Source: Isoetes taiwanensis (Eukaryota > Streptophyta > Lycopodiopsida > Isoetales > Isoetaceae). From it: DNA of 64,000 nucleotides. The notes beneath the pieces are model-generated. The model was not told where the DNA came from and did not search any database. It worked only from the letters and a program-made list of their open reading frames with translations. The position numbers were made by a program, and so were the translations under genes. The stretch spans positions 124,001 through 188,000 of the forward strand of contig JAJEKV010000226.1 in assembly GCA_021234155.1 (NCBI GenBank). The letters run 5' to 3'. This document shows, piece by piece, positions 10,556 to 20,766 of the stretch (its first letter is position 1; the number at the start of each line of letters is the position of its first letter).

Positions 10556-11459
10556 ATTTTTGCGTTATGTAGCCATGACACAATACTTGACGCAATGGAT
10601 GACGCCCATGCGACATCAAAGTATATGACTTTTAGCGTCAACCTTGTGACATTTGTTGGGCCTTTGAGAATACGTATAGCGTCACTTTGTTTGACACTAT
10701 ATCCGACGAAAAATACCCTTTTCTGTTGTAGTGAAATTAGGGAGCTTCTAGTACACCATATTTTGAGTCTCTAAATCAAGTTATCCCTATTGGACGAAAT
10801 AATAGACTAGACAAATTGAGACACTTATGTTACACTGCATTCCAATAATACGAGGCAAAATTTGGGGAGTAAACGTAAAGAACTCCCCAAATTTTGCTTG
10901 GCCTTATTGGAGCAAATTGGAGGAAAATTGGATCAAATTGGAGGGAGCAAATTGGTCGAAAAATTGAAGAGTTAACGCACAAGGCTTGGCGTTTCTAATT
11001 GTTGACAGTTCAAGATATGTAGAATCTTTAAAATACAAAGATTTTTTTAGCATTTTTGACATCTTCGATCCCCGACAACGATGGTCTAATTTAAGCTCGC
11101 TTTGAGTTCCGATCTAAAGCCTCGTTTGAGTTCTTTAAAGGTTTTTTTTGGATTTTCTTCCTCTCCATGTCGATGCTGACCTTATGGTTCTCCTTCTATT
11201 AGCAAACTTCAAGTACCTAGTTCCTCCCCCAAAACTATTGCCAAGTAGAAATGGCTATGTAAAGACCGTGTCTTAGCATGGGATGCTATAATGAAAATGT
11301 CAATTGAGCCTTTAGATGGCTCTGCTTCTTTTGGCAAGAACTTTTGCTTTTGCTTCAAAAGGATAATAGTAACATCGGCTCAAAAACACCTAAAATCCCC
11401 ACATCATAACTTCTTTCGGATAATATCTACATTCAAGCCAATCCCAGGTAAAGATGTCA
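10556..11459. other. intergenic, no gene seen
   Basis: No protein or RNA gene is recognisable. A short inverted repeat is visible near 10,855-10,895, where ttccaataatacgaggcaaa-type sequence is mirrored by TTTGC..GGCC.TTATTGGA. Confidence 0.5.
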
Positions 11460-11608
11460 AGATCCTTATTGCTACTAAGGTTTTTCCCAAAACCTTCCGA
11501 GGGGGTTTTTAATCCTCGTAGTAATACGCACGCTTGCTCTCTTTGTACTTGGGTCCCATAGGCCAGTTGGTCTCCGTGGACGATAAAATCATATTCTATT
11601 CTATTCTT
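11460..11608 (+). mobile_element. LINE 3' end fragment with (ATTCT)n tail
   Basis: The sequence CTACTAAGGTTTTTCCC...CCGAGGGGG and the block GGGTCCCATAGGCCAGTTGG, then TCTCCGTGGAC and repeated ATTCT, match the 3' end of the LINE at 46.8-50.85 kb (GGGTCCCATAGCCGATTGG, TCTCCGTGGAC, TTCTATTCTATT). This is a severely 5'-truncated copy of the same family. Confidence 0.75.
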
Positions 11609-11913
11609 TTGAGTAATATCAACATTCAAGCCATTGCTTGAATCAAAAGTTCTCAATTCCAACTCGTTGGGTCGATGATGGAACATTGTCTTAGTAGTGT
11701 TTCAAAGTCCCTTATATGTTAATACCTTTTTAGAGGTTCCAATTGGCCCAAATTTGTACCCAACTTTTAGGAATGAGTATCAAGCCATCAATTCAATTTA
11801 ATTTGATTCAATTCACTTCATTATATGTGTTAATTGATTTTTTTGACAATTTTAAGTCCTCAATCTCTTGGCATACTTCGCTCGGCTCCTGTAATTGTTT
11901 TTCCTTTATCCCC

Positions 11914-12077
11914 TTTTGGGTTGCCTCCTAGGGGGGCAAGCCCTTGTCCATATGGGTTTATAGCATATTTCAGGTATATGCCAGGAATATGCTAATGACT
12001 GCTCCAAACTTGCTATCGGGTGTAAACTGGTGGTGGCCACTATTGTTGGGCAGTCCCTTTGGGAACCGGCTAACCGG
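11914..12077. repeat. dispersed repeat family D1, copy 2
   Basis: It starts TTTTGGGTTGCCTCCTAGG, continues with GGGGCAAGCCC, TATGGGTTTATAGCATATTT, GCTCCAAACTTG and a GTAAACTGG block, and ends near CTAACCGG. Copies 1 and 3 are at 7.4 and 39.7 kb. Confidence 0.8.
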
Positions 12078-13397
12078 TGCTTCTTGCTTGAGCATTTTTC
12101 CAAGTAGGAAGACCAGACTTTGATCAGAAAGTAGCTTTCTAAGATCCGATCCCCCGACACAACCCAACAGTTAAGGTATGCAACCTATAGGGCAAGACGG
12201 TAGAACTTATGAGTTTATAGGATTTGTGAAACGGAATTTCGGACCATAAGCTTGGACGCATTATTTGTCTTTATGTTTTTGCTTGAAAAAAATAACTAAA
12301 TACTTCGTAAAACTATGAATTATGAAGATATGTTTCCTGACCCTGTAAATAACCACATTGGTTATAGGTTTATGGATATGGTCATTAATAAAAAGAAAAA
12401 AAATATTGCAGGAGTCTAATGAGCATACTGCCTGGAGTATTCGCATTTACAGGAGTTCATAAATATACTGCTTTTGAATTTGAAAATCCAAACAATCAGA
12501 TTTTGCAAGAACTATAACGCTACTCCGTGATTTGGCCGAATGTTTAATTTAAAAAAAACTCAACTTTTATTTAAGCAAAGCATATAAATTGCCCTCTCTG
12601 TTTTAATTTCGGAGGAAAAACAATGGCCCATGTTATATGGATGCCAATGTTGACCCTCGGGAATGTTAACAAAAAGGCAATGTTCATTTGTGCAAATATA
12701 AATAAATATTCATTTGAGTGCCTAACAATAAGTAGTGAATCCATTTAATCTTTATCTTAGGTGATTCAATTCTTGTCCGTTTTTAGTGGATATCAATTGT
12801 AGGATGGGCTATAAGCTATTTATTAAAACAACAAGTATCTTATTGTCGTGGGCCTCTTCTATCTAGGCCATTAAAAGCCAACGACCACAAACTAATAAAT
12901 GAGTGATTAAATTATAGCCTCTTATATGTGATTAGTGATATATGCCCGACATTGCTAGCTTTAGTAACGACATGGAAAAATACTTTGTTATCTCATTGAT
13001 TAAAATAGAAAAAAAAATGTCTTGGGTAAAAATTTGTGTGGACAACCAAGACACAAGCAGCGGCGATGGCTGCACACACGCTGCCTAGTACTCCTCGAAT
13101 CCATACTAGGTTCAAAGCATCCATATGAGATGTACTATGCAGGACCAATGATGTTTTACTAAAGCAAAGTTCTTTCACCATGTACATTGCAAACAAAGCA
13201 AAGGAAAGAAGAATGTCCAAATTCCAATTCTTATATCCTTATTTCTTGCTCCTATACAATACATAAGCGATCGAAAGAGACAAACCAGATGCAAAAAATA
13301 AATCAGCATTCAAGTTCAATCTTAAAGAACAATCAAATAAAAAACATGAAAACAAACGTTGAAATAGAAACCATAAAAACACACTTTCGCGTCATCG
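12078..13397. other. intergenic, no gene seen
   Basis: Only short, low-information frames occur. I find no recognisable domain, RNA gene or repeat boundary here. Confidence 0.5.
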
Positions 13398-13429
13398 GAG
13401 GGCAACCCCTCGTGCGCAGCACCTTGTTT
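13398..13429. repeat. dispersed repeat family D3, copy 1
   Basis: A block of about 30 bp, GAGGGCAACCCCTCGTGCGC followed by AGCACCTTGTTT, recurs at 46,651-46,682 with one indel and one change. Its GGGCAACCC word is shared with the D1/D2 hairpin heads. Confidence 0.65.
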
Positions 13430-14880
13430 CTAGATGGCTTTTTGGCTTTTTTCCATCAATTTGTATACTTTTAGGGTTTATGCAAATAGACAACAAAATT
13501 TGCCATTTCCTTTATATCCTGGATTTTTTATTCTTAGGCATTGGGTAATATGAGTTTACCTCTTAGAATATTTTTGGAGTTCACGAGATTGGCTAATAAA
13601 TATGGTAATAATTGGTACTACTAGTTGATAATAGAATTGTAACTAGAGTTAAGGGGATCTCATATGCTTTCTTTCTATGTGTTCTCTGTAGTCTTTATTT
13701 CATTGTTACTTCAAAAGACTAGTAGATTGATTGTTTATACATGCTCAAATAATTAAATATCATACGGTTTTGGTTGTGGCATTTCTCCAAATATACTTCC
13801 TATATCATTGGTAGGCCAGTCAGGGTCTTGACTAGATTTTGTAGTTTTTTTTTTTTTTTTTTTGGATGCAAGATATTTTGATTTTATTAAACCGAAAAAA
13901 AAGGGGTTACAAGACCTTATTGAAGTGGCTCCACAATAGGCCAGATATAAACTTAGAGTACAATGGTCTACCCATTAGTCCAAGACTAAAGATCCCAGGA
14001 CAATTGCCATTCCTTTCAGCTGGAGGAAAGGAAAAGAATTCTGTATGCTTTGAAGTTGAAGCCATTTGAAGCACCCAACCGCAAGAAGCAAGCACATGAA
14101 GAGCACCAAAGCGCAAATATCATCCTACGCGTTAACTAGGCATGGACAAACATACTGCCTGGCTATATTATAAGTAATTCTCCCATTCCATTGCTGTACT
14201 ATGGGATGTATCCACCATCTTCTAGCAAGGCAGCACATCACACACCTGCCCCAGGAGGGGTGTCCACTTACTTTCCAGTGCTTCCTTGCATTTTTCCATG
14301 TGAAATACCATGGATAATCTCCAATATTTAGTGCCAGCATGCCACTTTTGACATCTAGAATAAACTTTCAAGTTTATAGCAGAACCGGTTGACATAAGGT
14401 TCCCAAATGATTATTTCGATTTTTGGTGGGGGAAAGAAAAAGAAAAATTGAAAAATGCCTTGGTTAACCATTGGCATGGTTGTTTGGGGTTTTTTTGGAA
14501 CCATTGGAAATGTTTTTTGTTTTAAACCATTGTTTTAAATTTAGGGTTCTAATTTGGGGTTCTAATTATGCAAATGACCATCGCCCATCAAAACCGTGGT
14601 CGTGATCGCCCATCAAAACCGTGAGCCACAAAACCGCCGACGCTTTTTAAACCGTAGCTACTGTGTTTCGCCCAAGCCAATTTCGCCAAGCCAATTCGAA
14701 AAGCAGCCAATTTCACAAAAAGATCGAGTTTAGCGATGGATCACGATTTGGGTCGTGGTTTCTTTTTGGTAGAAGTTAATTTTGGTTGAGATTTTAAAGC
14801 TTCGACCGCTCGAACAATCCATTTTCGCCCTTTCCTATTCACAAAACACCCATTTTCGCCGTAAGATCGAGTTTCTTTTT
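13430..14880. other. intergenic, no gene seen
   Basis: A poly(T) run of about 19 bases lies near 13,845-13,863. CATCAAAACCGTG-type words repeat near 14,585-14,625. No gene is supported. The distal part may be upstream DNA of the Rep-like locus that begins near 14.9 kb. Confidence 0.5.
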
Positions 14881-14903
14881 CGACATGATCCGAGATCCTC
14901 CAC

Positions 14904-16560
14904 TTGAACCTCGGCTCTACCATGGCCCATGCAACTCCGACACAGCCATCACCTTCGTGTTTGTTCTCGTTTCTTCATATCGAAATCCAAATCGAAATCC
15001 AAACCTTTGTTATTTTCCAAGCACCATTTCTCACATTGAAATCCAAATCCAAATCCAAACTTCGCTCCTTTCCAACTAAGCCTCTAGACACAATGAATTT
15101 TCACAAGAAGCCCGAAAAGTCCGCCAGATGTGCACGAGTTTGTTTAGATGAGGAAGGCAGATTGCTTGAAAGCACCTCACCTAAGCATCGCTAGGGCGTT
15201 GGATGCAAGTTTTTCTTCTTTGCAGCCCCTTATTTCCATAAATCCAAATTTTGTTGAGGAAGAGGAAGAACCCCGATGCACCTTTAGCCCCCGAGAAACC
15301 TTTAATCATTGGGAGGAAGAGGGCAGGCCAAAGAAGGAGATAACTCTTCATGATATGCGAAAAGCTTAGAGCTTAGAAGCAAAGCCATGAAGTTTGCTAG
15401 GTTCTCAGAAGAACGTGAAAGAAAAGCAACGCGCTAAGGAGAAGGAGGAGAAGGGTAAGCTCGTGGATCTAGAAGAAAAGGCTTCTTTGAGGAGAAGCGC
15501 GGCGAAGGCCAAAAGCCAACAAAGCAAAGGGGAAGAAGCCTAGTTCACGTGCTTCTAGTGTCCTTGACTTAAGCGCCACCGTAAGCATTGCAGGTGGCGG
15601 GGACATCCGGGAGGAAATATACTTGAAGGTGTGCGTGTTTCTTGACACCGATTGCATAGCAGTGAATGGTTTCACAGGGGAGCGGGATCGGAGTTGGACC
15701 ATTTGCATCGGCAGGTGTGTTTTCGTGGATGGAGATGACAACCCCTAATTCAGCCAACTCCCCGCCTCAAGCATGCTCGGATTGGGTTGAGCATAACCCC
15801 CCGGCGGAGTAATCATGTGCAAGGCCCTAAAGGACACACGCTTGCATTGTTTCGAATGGCATGCTTGGATATTGCCTTAAGGATATGGGCAAAATGCATT
15901 TTAAGTACTATGCCAAAGGGGTTAGTGCAGAGGAAATGGAGAAAGGCAAGAATAAGTATGCCTTATATGGAGCAGGTGAAATCAAGGATTGTGTCACGCT
16001 AGACAATCGAAACTTGATGCAGCGCGCCAAGCATTTCATATTGTACCATGGAAGAAAGCAAAGAACCCCTAGTTTGTGCTACACCATAGCACGGATGTTA
16101 AGAACCGAAAAGTTTATTCTATCTAGTGCTTGGGTGCTCCCATCCAATCCTCGCACACATTAGCCAAGAGCGAAGTTGAAGCAAAGATGGCGCTTTTGAC
16201 CCTCACACCCACTCGTGCCTCCATCAAAGATGTATGCAGCTGCGTTATCTATGGTCTACCTAGTGACGTTGTTCCCCACGCAGAGTGGGGAAAAGAAGGC
16301 TAAGGGTTTGGGATGATGAGAACGATGCTTAAAAATTAGATGAGCTTGATGGCTCATGCACTCCCCTCTCTAGTCCTGAAAGCAGCAGTGATTCTCTTGA
16401 TGATGGTTATGACACAGAGATTCCAGGAACCTTGCACGTGGAGGACACTGAGTATGAACAAGAGACCCCAGCCTTCTTTCCACCTGAGGATCCCGATTTC
16501 ACTCCCTTCCAAGATTACATCCCCTTAAATTTTAAAGATCATTCTTTATCTATTTCTTAG
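14904..16560 (+). pseudogene. HUH-endonuclease Rep-like gene (possible replitron), decayed
   Basis: The locus reads as one gene spread over several frames. It has a charged N-terminal part (about 15,083-15,540; e.g. NFVEEEEEPRCTFSPRE) and an FLDTDCIAV block at 15,635. Next comes DHLHRQVCF at about 15,697-15,725, whose H-hydrophobe-H arrangement is the HUH metal-binding motif, and then GMLGYCLKDMGKMHF (15,859-15,905), whose YCLK fits the YxxK catalytic tyrosine motif. A helical segment follows (VSAEEMEKGKNKYALYG, NLMQRAKHF), then RMLRTEKFILSSAW, and an acidic Ser/Glu-rich tail ends at a TAG at 16,558-16,560. These three motifs in this order are the core of rolling-circle Rep proteins, including eukaryotic replitrons. 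Stops and at least three frame changes show the copy is dead. A CRESS-virus-derived origin or an unrelated nuclease cannot be excluded. Confidence 0.5.
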
Positions 16561-16638
16561 GCATAGTACGTTTTTTTGAATATGTAGTATTTTCTCTATT
16601 TTTATTATTTTATCATATTATTGACGAATTACTTGTTC

Positions 16639-17034
16639 ATGTGTGTAGGTGCAAACAAGGACATTGATGAACTTAGTAAATCACTCTTTACCCCCTTCAT
16701 AGATGTTGATTCTGATGGCTCGATTGATGAGCAAAAGGAAATTGATAATGCATTAGAGAATGTTTTAGACGTTGAGAATGGCCCATTTTTTGATGCATTG
16801 GAGATGGCGAAGCATGCAGGAAGGAACATCTTAGAGCTGCAAGTTTCATTAAAAAATGTTTATGATATTCTTGAGGAATGCTTCACTGCTATGGACGATG
16901 AACGCGTGAAAGTCTCCACACGTGAGCGGCGCGGTGTTCGTGGTGAGATGAACCGTGTTCGTGCTCTTTTAGTACGAAACCTTAAAGGATTGACTATGCT
17001 CGCTCGAGAGCACCCACAGACCATGGGTGCATAG
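16639..17034 (+). CDS. helical ORF downstream of the Rep-like gene
   Basis: An intact frame of up to 131 residues follows the Rep-like gene after a 78-bp gap. The first in-frame ATG is at 16,639, but an acceptor TTCATGTGTGTAG just before GTGCAAACAAGG suggests the coding exon really begins at 16,649. The protein is acidic in its first half (DIDELSKSLFTPFIDVDSDG) and basic near the end (RERRGVRGEMNRVRALLV), with predicted helices and no known motif. Its position, strand and intactness suggest it is the last exon of the same element or a second gene of it. No function can be assigned. Confidence 0.45.
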   Translation: MCVGANKDIDELSKSLFTPFIDVDSDGSIDEQKEIDNALENVLDVENGPFFDALEMAKHAGRNILELQVSLKNVYDILEECFTAMDDERVKVSTRERRGVRGEMNRVRALLVRNLKGLTMLAREHPQTMGA

Positions 17035-17237
17035 AGTTGTGTCTAGAACATTGTGCTCTTGGTGTTTTGCTATTCAGAGAGTGGCCAACTAAATAAAAGA
17101 TGTTTTGTATGCTTCCATATGACAGCTTTGTATGTCTCCAAATAATTTAAAGCACATACATTTGTGCATGAGCAAATTGCATTTTAAGTTGTCTCTTATG
17201 CTTTATGTTTTATGATTTTCTTATATGAAATTATTTA

Positions 17238-17350
17238 ATTAAAAAAAAAAAAAAAACACCAAAAAAAAAATAAACACACCAAAAAAAATTTTTATACACA
17301 CCAAAAAAAATTTTTACATTAAATTTTTATCTTTTTTTTTTTTTTTTTTC
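17238..17350. repeat. low-complexity A/T tract with ACACACCAAAAAAAA units
   Basis: Poly(A), repeated (ACACC)AAAAAAAA(TTTTT) units and an 18-T run follow the accessory ORF. It may be the 3' end of that element or simple-sequence expansion. Confidence 0.7.
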
Positions 17351-17369
17351 AAAAGTTTGTTTGGGTGTG

Positions 17370-17525
17370 TTATGGCAGTTCTTGTGTTTTCTGTTAGGAA
17401 AAAAATCAAAAAGCACGATGTGTACACCATTATATGAACAGTCTTACTAATGGTTCATATGCTAGACATCGTGTTTTTTGATTTTTTTTTTGCTTCCCAG
17501 CAAAAAAACACAAGATCTGCCATAA
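17370..17525. repeat. 156-bp foldback (MITE-like) inverted repeat
   Basis: The left arm starts TTATGGCAGTTCTTGTGTTTT and contains AAAATCAAAAAGCACGATGT and TATGAAC. The right arm carries the reverse complement (ACATCGTG, TTTTTTGATTTTTTTT, AACACAAGATCTGCCATAA). Nearly the whole element pairs as one imperfect hairpin. I see no convincing target duplication (left flank GGGTGTG, right flank TAACGC). Confidence 0.8.
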
Positions 17526-17928
17526 TAACGCTAGCCCTAGAACAATCTGTCAAGTTCTAGAATGCTTATTAGCATTATACCTTATTAGATTGTTTACCAC
17601 TTCCATCACATTCTTTACTTTGAAGAGTTAGAGTTAGAGTGCATCTACTATTGGAACATTGTAGTGTAAGTCATTGACAACTATTTTGAGCAGCAAAAAG
17701 ATTAGGCTTAAGAAGCAACATATGCTTTATCCTAGGTTCCATCTATAAACAAAAGGAACTAGTACTTACTGCAATCCCGTTACAGCAGTTGTATAACATG
17801 CTCTAGCAGATACGTATATGCATGTGCGCACTCTTGTTTGCAGCAGCTGCATATGATGCTCCATTCTTTGCATTGCTATTATGTATTCGTAGTCTACGAT
17901 TAGGAGCAGTTTACGATTTATAAAAAAA

Positions 17929-20580
17929 AAAAAAATCCAGTCCACACTAGCCTAAGCAGAAGCCTACTAGCCATGACATCTACTGTGGTCAATCCCACAT
18001 GTAGTATTATCAGCCCATACTTGGATAAAAACCCATGATGGCACTTACAATCTTAGGACCGCAAATATTAAATCATTAGCAAACATCAATATTAATAACA
18101 TCTTAGAACGATAATCTTAGAACAGTAGTTCAATTTATAAACCCACTTTATTGGTTTAATACACTACTAAGCAAGCCATTACACAAATAAGCCCGCCTAA
18201 CCCAAGTGGGATAAAGAAGTCTCCTTCCAAAACATTACATCATTCATAATGTATGCTTTATGTGCATCAGTTAATACTAAAACCATATTATTTTCATCGA
18301 GTGGAGATCAACTACATATAACTTAAACTGAATTATTTATTACAATCTTTGTATTCATCTTAGTTTACAAGATACGCTATATGAATAGTTGCAGTTAGAT
18401 ACAAGTCTAATGCAAACTCTCATTAATATAGTATTCAAGATACAACCCTAAGGTCCGTTATTTTCGCATAACACCCCATCGGATATATCCCCAGTGCTTA
18501 TGTTTAGCAGAAAAAGCTTTTACTGTAATAATTCCATTTATTGTGAGCAAGAAGTCTTGTGCTAAAAAGGACAAAGATATTTCAAGAATCGCCCATACTA
18601 CAAAGATAGTATTTTCAAATCCATGAGTATAATTACACATGCCATAGATATCAGCCCCATATTAATCTTTGTTCACGCCATGATTATCAAAGGTAGAAAC
18701 TAAGTATAGATACAAGGCCATAACGTAGGCTCTGGAAGCTACAGCCAGGTTATAAGGAAACCAGGGTAACACCCAAGTATGCTATCAAATAAAGTGGAAT
18801 GCTAATATGCACAAGAATCTGATCACATCCGTTTTCAAAATTTGCAAAGATATTATCATCATGAGTTTGTGATACAACTGCCATAGAAATCTGATACATA
18901 TTAATGTTGCTTCAAGCATTAAAACTCAGAGGCAGAACTATAGTATTAGTTTTAGGCCGATATATAAGGCCCAAGTGGCTATAAGAAAGCCCAGCAAATT
19001 TACTACCATATAGTATAGAAGTAAACAGCATGCAAAAAGATTCCCTGTCATGTTTTTCATGAGATACACAAGTATTATTACAAAAGTCAGTGCATCTTCC
19101 CTTTCATTTCCCTTAGTTGTGGCAGGACCAAAAGAGCTGATTCCATAAGATAATCCACAAGCCAGCGCTCCAATTTTTCTTTAGCCAGATATGAACTTGA
19201 AAGCAAAAAAAGCAACAATAGGAGGAGAAACGGGTACCTGCAGCCAACCAACACAACATTAGCAAAACTATGGTAATGAGTGAGGGGCCAAAAGGTACAT
19301 TAGGTTTCTCAGCTCTTCGCTGATCACCTATTGTGGCCTTTTTGCCCCCAATTTCATATTTAGCTAAATAATTATACCAACAAGATACAAGCATACTTTT
19401 CCACTAAGACTTTCAACTCAATGTATGTAGTACAACAGACTTAGAATCCTTAGTTTATTGTAGACAAAGAGCACTATTATAGAACCCCGGATGCATCGGG
19501 AGGCGGTGATTCAAAGATCGCGATTACACCATTTAGCACATGGCCAAAGTATTTAATCTTATAGTATCCATTTGCTGGAAGACATTCTTAGCATGCAGGA
19601 AAGACATGTAGATCTCATGCAAAGATGGAAAATTAGTCCAGATCAATCAAACCTGAACGTCCTCCAATTCATACTCGAGTCATCCTCAAGGTGATCGGAA
19701 CATTATTCCTGAAGCCGGAGCCACCGCTTGCATGCCCATCCACATTTGATTTGCTCATATATCCTTGCCTGTGAGCTCCAGATCCATTATTATTGACCCA
19801 AGGGCGCTTCGATCCAGTATTCCTTCCTGAATCCATGCCAACTTCCTCAGCTTTATAGATTTCAAGGCAATCACTGAATTCAGTAGCAAGCTAAGCCTCC
19901 TCTAGACGAATTGCTTCATCTGAACTAACAGGGTAGCCGTCTGAATCATAATCCTTATGATATTCGGCCATACACTCCTTGAGATAAACATACTTACGGC
20001 ATTTATTCCCACCCATATCCCCTCAGACTATTTAGGTAAAATGTGCCAAAGATACGCAAGCATGCCCAAGGCTTTAAAGGCCATAGAAAACTAGACCCCT
20101 AAACTGAAGTAATCGTGCCAAATCCGGCCACTATCTTATGTAGAACCATAGGCAAGGTGGCTGTCTAAATACAAGTGTCAGATGAACTAACCTTATACTT
20201 CAGTTTGTGTACCCAGAATAGATCTTTCACACAGTTATCGATCCATTCCAAACACTAGTTCCTAGCCTTGTATTAGAGGATCAACCTCGGCTCGTGCTAA
20301 ACGCCAGTATGGTGCCGGAATATGGTACCCTAAAGCCTGGCAGTGGTAGATAATACCAAGTACACGAAAGTCTCATATTTTCAGCTGCATTTTGATGATC
20401 ATATTAAGCATATAATAAACAATAAGAAAATGGAATAAGTTATATAATGTCGTCAAACAAATAAACTAACATTGGATACTCTAGTCACCATTGTGAGTAT
20501 ACCCCTTAGTCCCAAATACTACAACCATCAGTGATCATGGAGTAATATTTTGCTATTAAACATTTATCAGTTAAGGATAA
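17929..20580 (-). repeat. direct repeat 1 (3' pseudo-LTR candidate)
   Basis: This 2,652-bp sequence is nearly identical to 24,683-27,640 apart from a 318-bp insertion there (310-bp element plus duplicated target) and clustered small differences. It carries a minus-strand 93-codon frame (19,113-19,394) that is also open in the other copy, and a 116-codon small-protein frame (19,669-20,016) with one internal stop here. Differences from repeat 2 fall in short patches separated by hundreds of identical bases. Confidence 0.95.
19669..20016 (-). pseudogene. small acidic ORF in repeat 1, one stop
   Basis: The frame starts ATG at 20,016 with GGNKCRKYVYLKECMAEYHK and continues through DYDSDGYPVSSDEAIRLEEA; a TAG then replaces the Trp codon found in repeat 2. 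Past the stop it runs in one frame through a Gly/Asn-rich part to a TGA at 19,669. In repeat 2 the Trp is intact but a frameshift splits the frame, so the ancestral reading was probably a single protein of about 115 residues. Lying at the 5' side of the core in repeat 2, it could be a 5' exon or leader protein of the element. Confidence 0.4.
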
Positions 20581-20766
20581 ACATAAAAAAAACCTACCTC
20601 CTACCGTAGGGTAGGTGTGGCCCAAATCGAATGGCTGCGTATGTATAGGGAGGGTGGACCCCTACCAACACAGCTGGGGCCCATCCCTTACCCTATTAGA
20701 TACAATACAACCCAAAACTTTGAAACAAAGAACATATGCATGAGGTAAAACATAGCAGATAGTACC
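20581..20766. other. 3' untranslated spacer of the RT gene
   Basis: This is 186 bp between the RT stop codon and direct repeat 1. It contains the local palindrome CTACCGTAGGGTAG-like sequence and a C/G-rich block. It is unique within the window. Confidence 0.5.

Noticed and set aside
19113-19394. The 93-codon frame conserved in both direct repeats as a real gene.
   Set aside because: The repeats are nearly identical anyway, so an open frame in both carries little weight. The protein is hydrophobic and Trp/Cys-rich without motifs.
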